64,000 nucleotides of DNA from Oncomelania hupensis (Eukaryota > Mollusca > Gastropoda > Littorinimorpha > Pomatiopsidae), in contig CM072515.1 in the NCBI GenBank assembly GCA_036898135.1, positions 46,065,004-46,129,003 of the forward strand. The letters are read 5' to 3'. Under the pieces are notes generated by a model. The model saw only the letters and a list, made by a program, of their open reading frames with translations. It did no database searches and had not been told where the DNA came from. Shown here one piece after another: positions 9,129 through 19,460 of this stretch. Positions within the stretch are counted from its first letter, which is position 1. The number at the start of each line of letters is the position of its first letter. The translations under genes were made by a program, and so were the position numbers.

Positions 9129-10985
9129 TATTTACGGGCGTATATTATTAGCATGTATGTGAAAGTGGATAATGTTAGGACACAGATTGTAAAATCTGCA
9201 AAGCACGGTGCAAGGAGGCAGAAGAAGAAGGAGACAGAAAAATACGTGGGACGACAACATTCGAGAATGGACTGTCTTGACACTGAGCGAAGCCATAAGG
9301 GTTGCTGAGGACAGAGAAAGATGGAGTATACTGGTTAAACGGTCATCTTTGAGTTACGGGATAGGATAGGATAGGATAGGATAGGATTATATTTGTATTG
9401 CATTCGTATTATAGCGTGTGCAATTTGTGCATTTGAAATCACAATAAACCTGGCCCATCAACAGGATGTACTGTACTGTATACTGGTTCAAAAGTTTACA
9501 ATGACTCAGGGATCATTCCCCTCATTTACCTGGTCAGCAGGCCAGGTGGCAACAGGTTTTACACTCTCCAAGAACTGCTGGCGTGTTTATGCGTAGTTTA
9601 TTCATCAAGATCATGTTCTTGTTTAAAAAAAAAGTATTTTAATAATTGTTTAATCCAGGGCGTCAACGGGTTATAGTTGTTTTGCATTTAAGTTTACCAC
9701 CGAGCTGAATGTGTCTCAGGGTCATGTTAGTATTTTTTTATAACGTGCATGGCAATGTGAGTCAGTGTACTCACCGCCCCGCTCCCACCCCCACACCCCC
9801 CACATTTTATTTTTAATCCAGATTTTTGCAAATCTGTGCGATGTCAGTCCAAAATGACATTTAAAAATGATCCAAGGTCCATAATGAGCACGTGAGGCAA
9901 ATTTTCTTTTTTTTAATTCTTTCTTTTTAATACTTTTTCAGTTCTCCAGCCCGTCTTGTTTTGTTTTCTTTCTGGGCACTCATTTTTATGTTAAATATTG
10001 GAAGTTACGTATGATACATTTTTATGTTAAATATTGGAAGTTACATAGGCCTACTTTTTGAGGCCGTCAAGGGACCACTGCTTTTGAGAGTTGCAATGTT
10101 ATCGTTTAACATTCGTTGTTTTTGCTATTGCGTAAACCACTGAGCCAACTGCTAGCCGTGACGTGTTATCCATACGCTGCACAGCTAGCGGGTCAGTGAT
10201 TTGCAGTTCAACGCAACAGTAATTGGGTTGATTAGGTTACAAAGCTTTTCATCTTCTTCTCGTACAGAAAACCTCGACTGTAGCATACGAAGCAAGATGG
10301 CAAGCCATTCAAATTTATTTCCAGGCACTCACACATATAGCCGAAAAAGAAACAAACATGGAATAAAAGATCACTATCCGACCTATCTGCTTGCGATATG
10401 CCCCCTCATCCCCTTCCCCTCCCCCCTCCAAAAGAAAATTATGGAATCGACTTTTTAGATACAGCGCACAACGTGTTTAAGCATGGTGAAGCACAATGAC
10501 CTCGGCCTTTAAGAAAGTGCAAATTCGATTTAACCTAAATAGAAATAGTTAAAATATCCGGAATGGTAAAAATTATAATATTTTGGGATCATTTGAGACA
10601 CGGCAAAAAGGATGTTTTTAACATTAAAAAATGTGAAATTGTGCACGATGGCCTGCCCGACTGACCAATAACCTATTTGCAACTGAAGGATGGCCCGTGA
10701 TTTGAATATACCAACACTCTACACAATCGCTTAAGCCGTTTTATTTGATATTGAGCAAAATGCGTTTAGCAAGAACATGACTTCAGTGACATTTGTGACA
10801 GAGCCAATAGGAGGGCCCTGGTATGCAGGCCATTAACCTAATGTTCATAATGAATTTGGTCAAAATCCGTTTGGTAGTTTTTTTTTAGATATGGCGTCCA
10901 ACAGGACGACTGAACGAACGAACGACCGACACTTGGCAAATTTTGATTCACCCCGACTATTTTAAAGTATTCCAGAAAAGTCTGG
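9129..10985 (+). repeat. Dispersed repeat R, copy R1
   Basis: Non-coding repeat of about 1.6 kb excluding the LINE fragment. Landmarks are TTTGAAATCACAATAAACC, CATCAACAGGATGTACTGTA, TCAGCAGGCCAGGTGGCAAC, two 36-bp units (9,988-10,062), CTAGCCGTGACGTGTTA, AAGATGGCAAGCCATTCAAA and the GAACGAACGACCGACA block. It ends about 35 bp before the TATA box of the Kazal gene. Confidence 0.75.
9205..9390 (+). mobile_element. LINE family 1 3' terminal fragment with (GGATA)n tail
   Basis: About 185 bp: RQLREWTVLTLSEA-type C-terminus, EDRERWS, then five GGATA units. It is inserted in repeat R and is duplicated at 60,762-60,970. Extreme 5' truncation is typical of LINE insertion. Confidence 0.88.
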
Positions 10986-11020
10986 AAATAAAAGAAGCGG
11001 GGAGCACTGTATATTAAATG

Positions 11021-11028
11021 TATATAAA
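11021..11028 (+). promoter_or_regulatory. TATA box of the Kazal inhibitor gene
   Basis: TATATAAA lies 125 bp upstream of the ATG of the signal-peptide exon. A start site about 30 bp downstream would give a 5' UTR of roughly 100 nt. The position relative to a credible first exon supports it; nothing else tests it. Confidence 0.55.
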
Positions 11029-11152
11029 CTTTAGCTAATTCATATTAAGGAGCCATTTGCAATAGCGTGGACATTTCAAGGCATTGACGTGTTTCCAAGT
11101 AGTTGTGTTAAATCTGTATTGAGTATTCTGTAAATTGCTTTCATCTCCAACC

Positions 11153-11216
11153 ATGAATGCTTTTGTAGCAGTTTTGATGCTTTCTTTGTGCGCTTTGGTT
11201 TCTGCATACAACACCC
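11153..11216 (+). CDS. Kazal inhibitor gene exon 1: signal peptide
   Basis: ATG opens 21 codons, MNAFVAVLMLSLCALVSA followed by YNT, plus one extra base. There is a hydrophobic core of about 14 residues and a small-residue cleavage context (VSA|Y). The exon ends at a consensus donor, C|GTAAGC, in phase 1. The next compatible acceptor is TTATAG at 15,925, where the Kazal exon starts in phase 1, so the frame is kept (codon C+TA). Spliced to exons A, B and C, the product is a 94-residue secreted precursor. The intron is long, about 4.7 kb, and filled with repeats, so the link to exon A is inference from phase, strand and biology. Confidence 0.7.
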
Positions 11217-11926
11217 GTAAGCAATGCCATAAGAGTTTCATCTAATACTGATTTAGTAAAGATCTTTGGCAAATTAGTTAACGTTGATAAATATATATTC
11301 AATGTTTAACTTGTGTGAATTTGTTTCGGGAAAGGTGTTACTAAAATTGAGTAAATTTATAAAATTAGGAAAGGGCGTATACTAATAATATTAACAATAT
11401 TAGCAAAATGTTATTGTTGTGAATGTTAAAGTTGGAATGCTAGTAATGTCGCTGTTATTTTTTTTTAACAACCGCTTTATGATTGTTATGCTTATGTTTT
11501 TGTATCCTCCCAACCCCAAAAGGGGTGAGTAATGGGATTAAATCTTGAATCTTGAATCTTTTAAGATGATTGAATGCGTATTCCACAAGGCTCTATATTT
11601 GTTTCAATTTAATTGTCTATTTTTATGTATGATCTTCTAAAGTTATGACAACACATACTAATGTTGTACTCGAGATTTCTGTATAAATAGCATCCCCACT
11701 TTGTGGAAATTTAGTCACAACGCGCGTTTATCGAACTTTTACATCGGCCTGTTATTAGGCTCTTATGATTATAATTGAAAGCGTTTTTTTAAAAAAAGAT
11801 TACCCATGGTCCCAGCATCAATTGGTCTACGGGAAATAGTAGGCACCGGTGTACATATAAACTGCCTTTTGCCATCTCTGTAATTTAATTGAAAAGTGTT
11901 CCAGGGCCATATTGTGATGCTAACAC

Positions 11927-12048
<122 letters not shown>

Positions 12049-12179
12049 ATTTCTATTTTTGGCCTGTTTTAGGCCTTTTATAAATTTCGATCTGATATTT
12101 TAAAGATTACTCATGGTTTTAACATGAGCAATATATATAATTTGAATTTTCCTTGGTTATTTTGTATTATGGAAGCGGG

Positions 12180-13022
12180 GCAGTGGACACATACCGGTGC
12201 TGTCCTGCCCCTTCCTTCCTTTCTATAACTGTAAGGTTTTTTGTTTTTTTAAAATAAAACTTGCTATCTTTTATTCCTCCGTGCCACCTGGATGGTGGGA
12301 CTTGCCAACACAGCCACAGGCCGCGCCCTCAGTAACCTTTTTACCTTCCCTTGTCCGTCTCTTGCCGGCCTCGCACTCCCGGCGTGACGTTAGACCAGAC
12401 CTGGTCTGGTAGTTCTTTTTTATCATTCTAAAATAGTCCTACGGCTATTAACCTTTTTGTCCTTAAAATTTTATATAATACTGTAGGACGTAAAACTTGG
12501 TTTCGTCAGAAAGTTAGTGCTTTAAAAATTACCCCTGTTTCTGTCATTCTCATTTGTTCTTTCTGGTTCTTAATCTGCTTTATCAATCTATTATCTTCTT
12601 CGCTAGACCAGTCGAGTCACCTACCTTTTTTTCTAAAAACTCTACAAACACTCCTCATTTGTGTATGTGGTCTGTTGGGTCAGCTTGGAGATACTGGACG
12701 CTTTCTGCCAAATGGTCATTAGGGCTTTCTATGGTATTACTATTTAGCAATTTAGGCCTTTTATATGCATGATTGTGTTTTGTTAATATTTTATAATGAA
12801 GTTTATATTTTATTTTGTTTTTGTAAATGGGGATTCGATAAACTAGAGTACAGCCTCATCGTCCCCTGCATGGGATGGCTTTATTGTGAAGTGACCGGCT
12901 GGTGGAGTGCCTTCTGTGTTACCATTAGGAAGCGAAGTGGAGCTTTACGTCCTAGTTAAAATATTTGATAAGGACAATTGAAGAATTAGGTTTGTTTCAG
13001 CAGAACTTTTATACGGATCAGG
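12180..13022 (+). mobile_element. LINE family 2 3' UTR fragment
   Basis: Collinear on the plus strand with the minus-strand insert at 3,211-3,916. Shared stretches include CTTCGCTAGACCAGTCGAG, GTCTGTTGGGTCAGCTTGG, GACGCTTTCTGCC, TTGTTTTTGTAAATGGGG and GTTTCAGCAGAACTTTTAT. No coding sequence was found. The final GGACCTAAAGC terminus is missing, so the right end is truncated or replaced by the following LINE. Confidence 0.7.
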
Positions 13023-13023
13023 T

Positions 13024-14660
13024 GTGAGCCCTCTTTACAGAAACTTTTGTCTTACACTGTCCCTCCTAGACTCGTCCTGTGGATCGTTCACTTCCTCGTG
13101 TCCAGATCTCAGGTCGTCCGCTTTCACTCTGCTGTCTCATCTCTCAAACAAACGTCCACAGGAGCTCCTCAGGGTACGGTTCTTTCTCCGGTACTTTTCA
13201 CGCTCTACACAAACGACTGCAGAGGAACTGAGCCACACCGGTCATAAAGTACTCGGACGATTCTGCCCTTGAGGACCTGTCCAATTCAAATGTTGTGTAT
13301 TTCTCTGCAGTTGATAGGTTCAGCTCCTGGTGCAAACAAAACTATCTGGACTTAAATGTCAAGGAAACTAAGGAACTGGTCATTGACTTTCGTAAAAACA
13401 ACGCTCTCATTCCAGACCTTGTCATTGATAGTGTTACAGTCCAGAGAGTCACTCAATACAAATACCTGGGAACCATTATGGCGGCCTACTAGCGTCAAAA
13501 CCTGATAATTACAATGATCATGTGATAATTGCAAATATCATGGGATAATTACAATTATCAAGAGATAATTACAATTATCATTGAAAATTACAAATATGTT
13601 CGTGTGATCATGTTTAATTTTCAGTTTTGGCTCTATCAATCCGCCTGGAAATGCGCCAAAACTGAAAATTGTAATTATCACATGATAATTACAATTTTCA
13701 CTTGATAATTATAATTTTCACGTGATCATGCTTAATTCTGGTAAGGCGGCTTACTAGCGTCAAAACCTGCAAAACTTTCATGTATCAGTGATAATTGTAA
13801 TTAACACGTGTTCTGTGTAATTCACAGAGATACCGGTAATTCACAGTGTTAATTACTAATTTTCAGTTTTGGCCACGCTTTACTAGGGCCAAAACCCCAG
13901 GCGTGCTGGGAACAGTGCCTCTGCCGCGCATGCGCATCGCGTATCGGGCCGCGCATGCTCATCTTGATATTTATAATTTTCAGTGATAATTGTAATTATC
14001 GCTTGATAATTGTAATTATCTCTTGATAATTGTAATTATCTCATGATATTTGTAATTATCAGGTTTTGGCGCTAGGAAAGCGTGGCAAATACTGAAAATT
14101 ATTAATTAACACTGCGGATTACCGATATCTCTGTAAATTACACAGAATACGTGATAATTTTAATTATCTCGTGATAATGGTAACTCTCGGTTTTGGCGCT
14201 AGTAGGCCGTCATAAACCATCATTGACGAGAAACTGAACTTCACTGCAAACACCCAGGCCATACACAAAAAATGTCAGTCTAGAATTTACTGCCTTCAAA
14301 AACTTCGAAATCTCCAAGTCAATAGCCGCATCCTTCAGACTTTTAACTCCCATTTATCGAGTCCGTTCTTTCCTTTTCTTTTATCTGCTGGTATGGAAGT
14401 TTGTGTGTAAAAAACAAAAGTGTGCTGGATCGAGTGGTGAAAGTCTGTGGGAAGGTTGTGGGAGTGAAACAAGAGAGTCTGCAAGTGTTGTATGAAAGGC
14501 GTGTTGTGCGGAAAGCCAGTTGCATTGTGCTGGATAGCACTCAGGTGCTTGCGCACCACTTCCAGCTTCTGGAAGGCGCTACCAAACACCAAGGGTCAGA
14601 ACTCTCAGAACGAAAAACAGTTTTATCCCAAAGGCTGTCTCATTACTTAATAAATGACAT
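13024..14660 (+). pseudogene. Non-LTR reverse transcriptase C-terminal half (Rex1/jockey-like), interrupted
   Basis: Blocks in order: WIVHFLVSRSQVVRFHSAVS, GAPQGTVLSPVLFTLYTND, KYSDDSALEDL (FADD box altered to YSDD), WCKQNYLDLNVKETKELVID and QYKYLGTIM up to 13,479. After the nested element it resumes at 14,215 with TIIDEKLNFTANTQAIHKKC, SRIYCLQKLRNL and VNSRILQTF, then frameshifted KSVLDRVVKVCGKVVG and QVLYERRVVRKA. Frameshifts occur near 13,150 and 14,400. Clade assignment is approximate. Not functional. Confidence 0.85.
13480..14214. mobile_element. Nested foldback (long TIR) element with subterminal palindromic repeats
   Basis: It interrupts the RT between GTI and IDEK. The termini ATGGCGGCCTACTAGCGTC and its inverted counterpart (rc of GGCGCTAGTAGGCCGTCAT) are near-identical. 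An imperfect target duplication of about 9 bp (AACCATTAT / AACCATCAT) flanks it. Inside, GATAATTACAATTATC-like palindromic units repeat many times in both orientations. Two further internal TIR-like ends (13,743-13,770, and 13,872-13,897 versus 14,063-14,088) point to nested relatives. No transposase. The 9-bp duplication would suit a Mutator-like non-autonomous element; class uncertain. Confidence 0.75.
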
Positions 14661-14727
14661 GTGTGTATGTGGAGGGGTGTGGGGGTGTGGGTGTGAGTGT
14701 GTGTGTTTGCCCAAAATAATTTCTTTT

Positions 14728-15112
14728 GTAGAATAATTCAACCAAGAGTAAATTCATTCATACCAAGTTTTCAAAACATATAGTTTATACCTGTTTACAT
14801 CTAAATCTGTTCAACATATTTTACATGAATGTCCAATTTTGGTTCCACTATATACAGAAAAGAACATAAATATTGAAGGATCCATTGACATTTTATTGTA
14901 TAGTCCTGAAATAGCAGATATTGGCAGTATAATGTATGTGTCCTCAGTTGGTTCAGTTTTTACTGTTTTATTACTTTTTATGTTATGTTTCAACTTTAAA
15001 TTGTTAGATATGCATTTATGTTTGTATGTCCATTCGTAAGAAAGAGTATATGGCCTAAAATCACACGTACGCGAACAGACGTTAAAATAAATGATTGAAT
15101 TGAATTGAACAG
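14728..15112 (+). mobile_element. LINE 3' terminal fragment carried in Kazal unit 1
   Basis: The frame reads HEC-PILVPLYTEKNINIEGSID, then LLYSPEIADIGSIM, which resembles the His/Cys C-terminal end of RNase H-bearing LINEs. It ends AAATAAATGATTGAATTGAA, a pentamer-like tail. The same fragment lies at 26,131-26,515 in unit 3. In unit 2 it is mostly deleted. Confidence 0.6.
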
Positions 15113-15925
15113 CAAATTAGATGGCTGCCAAATCTTCGAGGTGCTGAAGGCGGCGGCTTAATGGAAAGAACAACAAACAAATAATGGAATTAATAATTAA
15201 ATGAAAAGAATGTTGTGGAAACAATGGATTGAACCGCATAAGAAAGAATTAAGTTGTAAAAAATCTGGATAATGTTGTTTTTTTCAAGCTTCTTGCTTCG
15301 AAACAAAAGCAAGAAGAAATAACAACCAACATTAGAAAGAAGCAAAATCATAAACCAGACGTGGTGAGGGTTAACATAATAAGTACAGAGATTTGTTGTA
15401 AATAAGTCTTTTTTTGATGGTGGTGAGGGGGGGGGAGGTTGAGGTTGGTATTAGGTGGGGATGTACATAAGTACTTGGTAAATCAATCAATAAAATTGAT
15501 TAAAAAAATTGATAATAAAAATATATAAGTATATAAATACCTAACACGTTCCTTGGCATTTTTGATATGAAGATGATCATCGTTGTCAAGGTGGCGACGT
15601 GGTGAACCTTCCTTAACGCTAACGCAATATGACGTTAAGCGTCGTTATTCCATTGTCATCAAACCAAATTTTATGTAATTCGAAATCTGTGCAGCTTATT
15701 TTTCAGGCTAACGATAAATGCATAGCACCCTGATTTCCAATTATACTTTGGATATATTCTTTGGCAGCATGTGTATCGACGAACAATAACACAAAATTAA
15801 ACTGTTGCATTTTTTATATTTCCACAATCGCTTTTTTTTGTTGGGCGAAGTGTGGGAGTTTCTTGAAATACATTTGAATGTCTTGTTATCTTGTTTTATG
15901 AATTTAGTAATGTTTTTGGTTATAG

Positions 15926-16028
15926 TACATTCCTGCATCAAACCTTGCACATTCATAAAAGATCCAGTGTGTGGCACTGACGGCAAAACCTACTCGAATA
16001 AATGTGTTATGGAGAACGCGGCTTGCCA
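15926..16028 (+). CDS. Kazal gene copy 1, exon A: first half of Kazal domain
   Basis: Acceptor TTGGTTATAG| and donor |GTGAGT bound 103 bp in phase 1 to phase 2. The translation has HSCIKPCTFIKDPVCGTDG, then KTYSNKCVMENAACQ, giving Cys spacing C-x3-C-x7-C-x10-C-x6-C. The CGTDGKTYSNKC core is diagnostic of Kazal serine protease inhibitors. By alignment with ovomucoid-type domains, the P1 residue is the second after Cys2, here Phe, which predicts chymotrypsin- or elastase-like targets. The sixth Cys is supplied by exon B. The domain acts extracellularly as a tight-binding substrate-like inhibitor. Confidence 0.9.
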
Positions 16029-16082
16029 GTGAGTTTTCTTCTTCTTGTTCTTGTTCTTCTTCTTGTTCTTCTTCTTGTTATT

Positions 16083-16083
16083 C

Positions 16084-16157
<74 letters not shown>

Positions 16158-16200
16158 GTCGTCGTCGTCGTCGTCATCGTAGTAGTAGTAGTAGTGGTCA
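16083..16200. repeat. (CAT)n / (CGT)n / (AGT)n trinucleotide tract in Kazal intron
   Basis: About 70 bp of CAT, then CGT, then AGT triplets, starting 55 bp after the exon A donor. Homologous tracts of different length lie at 19,291-19,460 and 27,464-27,600. Confidence 0.97.
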
Positions 16201-16458
16201 TCATCACCATCATCGTCATGATCAGTTTGGTGGTCGTTTCAGGTCATAAATGATTGTGAACAAATTGTTGTAATTCATAAATTATTTGAAGTTTTGGATA
16301 ACATTTTTTTCTTTCTTTCTTCCTTGTATCAATGTCACTGCTCTAGGGATGCTGTGCTTTTGCTGAAAAAGCAATCAAAACTCAATATAATTTTAATACT
16401 AATTTGTTAATAAATAAATTAATAAATAAAATTTTAATAACTTTTGTTTGTGTTTCAG

Positions 16459-16517
16459 AACTGGAACAATTATTACTGTTCTTCACAAAGGAAAGTGCAA
16501 ACCCAACAATAAACCAG
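16459..16517 (+). CDS. Kazal gene copy 1, exon B: second half of Kazal domain
   Basis: Acceptor GTGTTTCAG| and donor CCAG|GTAGCT bound 59 bp in phase 2 to phase 1. It encodes QTGTIITVLHKGKCKPNNKP and supplies the sixth Cys (C5-x13-C6). Because exon A begins and exon B ends in phase 1, the A+B pair is a symmetric module that could splice either to exon C or to another exon A. Confidence 0.88.
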
Positions 16518-16734
16518 GTAGCTATCCGTATGGCTTTAAATATCGTTTGTATTTCCCCAATTACTTTCTTTAACATCCTTATATGCATTGATTCAAAATC
16601 TGTTTTGTATTCTTTGCAAAAATTGGTCTTGTTAGAACAGAACATATATTTTATGTGAAATTATAAAGTCTTTAATACATTACACAATATATACAGGTTT
16701 GGAGTCACCTTTTACTGAATTCCTTCTCATTCAG

Positions 16735-16793
16735 GCATTTACTGGAATGATGTAGTTGATAAATTGGCCAAACAAGGAGCAACGAAAGCCTAA
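16735..16793 (+). CDS. Kazal gene copy 1, exon C: C-terminal tail and stop
   Basis: The acceptor CTCATTCAG| fits exon B phase (G+GC = Gly). The exon encodes IYWNDVVDKLAKQGATKA and stops with TAA at 16,791. The tail is Lys-rich, with no domain recognised. An identical exon exists in copy 2 at 19,997-20,055. The identity of the exon in two copies and clean splice phase support it. Confidence 0.8.
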
Positions 16794-16851
16794 CATAATA
16801 ATATGTATAACGATATAAAGCATTCGATATTTGATTTATTGTCCTTATTTT

Positions 16852-16857
16852 AATAAA
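16852..16857 (+). terminator. Polyadenylation signal of Kazal copy 1
   Basis: AATAAA 59 bp after the stop codon of exon C. Confidence 0.6.
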
Positions 16858-17929
16858 TATATTTAGTTAAAATGAACTCAACATTTCTATAGTTAAAGAG
16901 AAAAAAGCACAAGACCTTTGCTGTATTTTTTTTCTTGCCTTTAACTTTTCAAATGTTCGCAATAAGCTTCTTCAGGAAGAAATCATGAATGTCAAAAGGA
17001 ACACACACGCATACACACACACAAACACACCCACCCACATACACATTGATATATACACACATTAGTATATACATATATATCTACTAAAATATAACAAAAA
17101 TTATCAACCTTCTTAACTATACCTTGCAAAAAGAAGGTTGAGAATTCTTCTTGTCCAAGGCATTTTTGTAGAATAATTCAACCAAGAGTAAATTCATTAA
17201 TACCAAGTGTTCAAAACATGTAGTTTATACCTGTTTACATCTAAATCTGTTCAACATATTTTACACGAATGTCCAATTTTGGTTCTTTTCAAGCTTCTTG
17301 CTTCTAAACAAAAGCAAGAAGAAATAACAACCAACACTAGAAAGAAGCAAATCATAAACCAGACGTGGTGAGGGTTAACATAATAAGTACAGAGATTTGT
17401 TGTAAATAAGTCTTTTTTTGGTGGGGTGGGGTGGGGGGGGGTGAGGTTGGTATTAGGTGGGGATGTACATAAGTACTTGGTAAATCAATCAATAAAATTG
17501 ATTAAAAAATTGATAATAAAAAATATATAAGTATATAAATACCTAACACGTTCCTTGGCATTTTTGATATGAAGATGATCATCGTTGTCAAGGTGGCGAC
17601 GTGGCGAACCTTCCTTAACGCTAACGCAATATGACGTTAAGCGTCGTTATTCCATTGTCATCAAACCAAATTTTATGTAATTCGAAATCTTTGCAGCTTA
17701 TAATTCAGGCTAACGATAAATGCATGACACCCTAATTTCCAATTATGCTTTGGATATATTCTTTGGCAGCATGTGTATCGACGAACAATAAAACAAAATT
17801 AAACTGTTGCATTTTTTATATTTTCACAATCGCATTTTTTTTGTTGGGCGAAGTGTGTGAGTGTCTTGAAATACATTTGAATGTCTTGCCATCTTGTTTT
17901 TTGAATTTAATAATTTTTTTCGGTTATAG

Positions 17930-18032
17930 TACCTTCCTGCAACAAAGGTTGCCCACGTATACGGGACCCAGTGTGTGGCACTGACGTCAAAACCTACGTG
18001 AATTATTGTGAAATGAAGAACCATGCTTGCGA
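17930..18032 (+). CDS. Kazal gene copy 2, exon A with altered reactive loop
   Basis: Same boundaries (TTATAG| ... |GTGAGT), length and phase as copy 1. The protein reads PSCNKGCPRIRDPVCGTDV, then KTYVNYCEMKNHACE. All five cysteines are kept, but 24 of 103 bases differ from copy 1 and almost all changes alter an amino acid. P1 becomes Arg, predicting trypsin-like targets. No separate signal-peptide exon was found next to this copy, so it either shares exon 1 or is not expressed on its own. Confidence 0.87.
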
Positions 18033-18034
18033 GT

Positions 18035-18092
18035 GAGTCTTCTTCTTCTTCTTCTTCTTCTTCTTCTTCTTCTTCTTCTTCTTCTTCTTCAT
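18035..18092. repeat. (TTC)n microsatellite
   Basis: About 57 bp of TTC triplets in the copy 2 A-B intron, just after the donor. Confidence 0.97.
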
Positions 18093-18132
18093 CGCCGTGG
18101 TCGTCGTCATCAAAAGCCATCATTCTCATGGT

Positions 18133-18526
18133 TATTGATGTAATGTATTTTAGTTGTTCTTATATAGCGCTTTTCCAGCTCAAAAGCTGCTCAAGGCTCG
18201 AGCTCAAGCTGCCCGATGCGCCCACTTGCAACCTTTGGACGCATAGTCTGATACCCAGACGACTGAGCACCATTCTTTACGACCGGGAATGGAAGAGAAG
18301 GAACTTAGTGCTTTCTGGGAGTATTTGTGTAACCGGCAATCACCCGTCCGTGCTATGGAATGCGTGCGTTCACATACTAAACCTTGGCTTATATCCTCAT
18401 CGGAAGGAGTAGGGGCGCAGTGCTTGAGGGTCCTTGCTTTCACTGCAGGCCGTCAACGGGCTTGGAATCACTCCTATACTGCCTGTACAGGCTGCAATGT
18501 TATCGCTTGGCATTCAGTTTGAAGCT
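18133..18526. repeat. Repeat debris including repeat R segment in the copy 2 intron
   Basis: 18,448-18,520 (GTCAACGGGCTTGGAATCAC ... CTGCAATGTTATCGCTTGG) matches repeat R at 47,393-47,455. The preceding part, with CTTATATAGCGCTTTTCCAG, was not recognised. Confidence 0.5.
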
Positions 18527-19183
18527 ATGCACTGTTTTGAGGGATGGGCCTTGGACTTTGATGTCTTTCCAAATTGGCTTCAAACTCGCCAGGGCAGCAG
18601 TTGTTTATGCTATCCTGGAGAGGACTTCCTGTCGGGACCCATTGTCTGATACAATGGTTCCTAAATATTTGAAGCTATGCACTGTGTTGAGGGATTGGCC
18701 TTGGACTTTGATGTCCGTGTTGATGCCATTGGTGTTGTTGGTCATCATTTTGGTGTTCTCTGCACTTATTTCTATTCCATAGGCTCTTGAGGTGGTGTCA
18801 AGCCTCTGTACTAGCTGTTCAAGTTCTTGTTCTTCTACAGCCAATCCATCAATGTCATCCGCAAAACGAAGGTTGGAGATTGCTCTACCCCCAATGCTGG
18901 CTGTACCTTCGTTATCTGCAAGGGCATTTGACATGATGCGCTTTAGGAAGATGTTGAAGAATGTTGGAGAGAGTAGGCATCCTTGACGCACACCGATTGT
19001 TGTTCTGAACCAATTTCCGATGGCGGTGTTATGGAGGACTGCACTGTCATACAGGCTTTTGGTAGCTTCAATAATTTTAGGGCTGATGTTGTACACTCTC
19101 ATGGTTGCCCACAGAGCTGCATGCCAGACTCGGCCAAACGGCTTCTTGAAGTCCACGAACACATGATATACAGTGGATGTTGA
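18517..19183 (-). mobile_element. LINE family 1 fragment in the copy 2 A-B intron
   Basis: Minus-strand RT from VYHVFVDFKKPFGRVWHAAL to SRQEVLSRIA, with the catalytic box LRFADDIDGLA intact. CATTCA at 18,511-18,516 and 19,184-19,189 may be a short target duplication inside repeat R. The left end contains a partial internal duplication: GAAGCTATGCACTG followed by GGCCTTGGACTTTGATGTC occurs at 18,529 and 18,671. There is no tail, so this is a fragment rather than a simple 5' truncation. Confidence 0.85.
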
Positions 19184-19290
19184 CATTCAATGCTTCAATT
19201 AATTTGCCACTGCGTACACCATTGAGCTAACTGCTGTCTATTGTCGTCATGATTGTCATCAGAATCATTGTAATTTTTGACAGGATTACC

Positions 19291-19325
<35 letters not shown>

Positions 19326-19326
19326 G

Positions 19327-19358
<32 letters not shown>

Positions 19359-19460
19359 GATCATCATCATCATCATAATCATCATCATCATCGTCATCAT
19401 CATCATCATCATCATCCTCATCATCATCATCATTATCGTCGTCGTAGTAGTAGTAGTCAT
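19291..19460. repeat. (CAT)n imperfect trinucleotide tract
   Basis: About 165 bp of CAT triplets with GAT, CGT and AGT interruptions, orthologous to the tract in unit 1. Confidence 0.95.

Larger units (their letters stand above)
7429..10740 (+). repeat. Segmental duplicate unit, left copy
   Basis: From CAGTAAGGACGAAACAG at 7,428 this stretch is collinear with 59,801-64,000. It carries the same RT frameshifts, the same LINE tail and the same repeat R. The left copy has an extra retroposon (8,148-8,907). The right copy has an expanded 36-bp array. The duplication therefore happened after the gypsy element had already decayed. Confidence 0.85.
14728..17167 (+). repeat. Kazal tandem unit 1
   Basis: About 2.44 kb, beginning GTAGAATAATTCAACCAAG and ending at the next occurrence of that sequence. 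It contains, in order, a LINE 3' end, exon A, an intronic (CAT)n tract, exon B, exon C, a poly(A) signal and a CA-rich tract. Unit 2 starts at 17,168 and unit 3 at 26,131. Intronic identity between units is high by eye, roughly 95%. Confidence 0.88.

Noticed and set aside
10201..10458. 85-codon frame in repeat R (also 63,467-63,724)
   Set aside because: Present only in R copies, with no domain. Frame conservation between R1 and R2 follows from their recent duplication.
15971..16253. Poly-His, poly-Ile and poly-Met frames in the CAT tracts (also at 19.2-19.5 and 27.35-27.66 kb)
   Set aside because: Direct translation of trinucleotide microsatellites in introns; they run through the exon A splice donor.
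16404..16658. 84-codon frame overlapping exon B (also at 19.6-19.9 kb on the minus strand)
   Set aside because: The Kazal cysteine frame with consensus splice sites explains the conservation; the longer frame reads through intron sequence.
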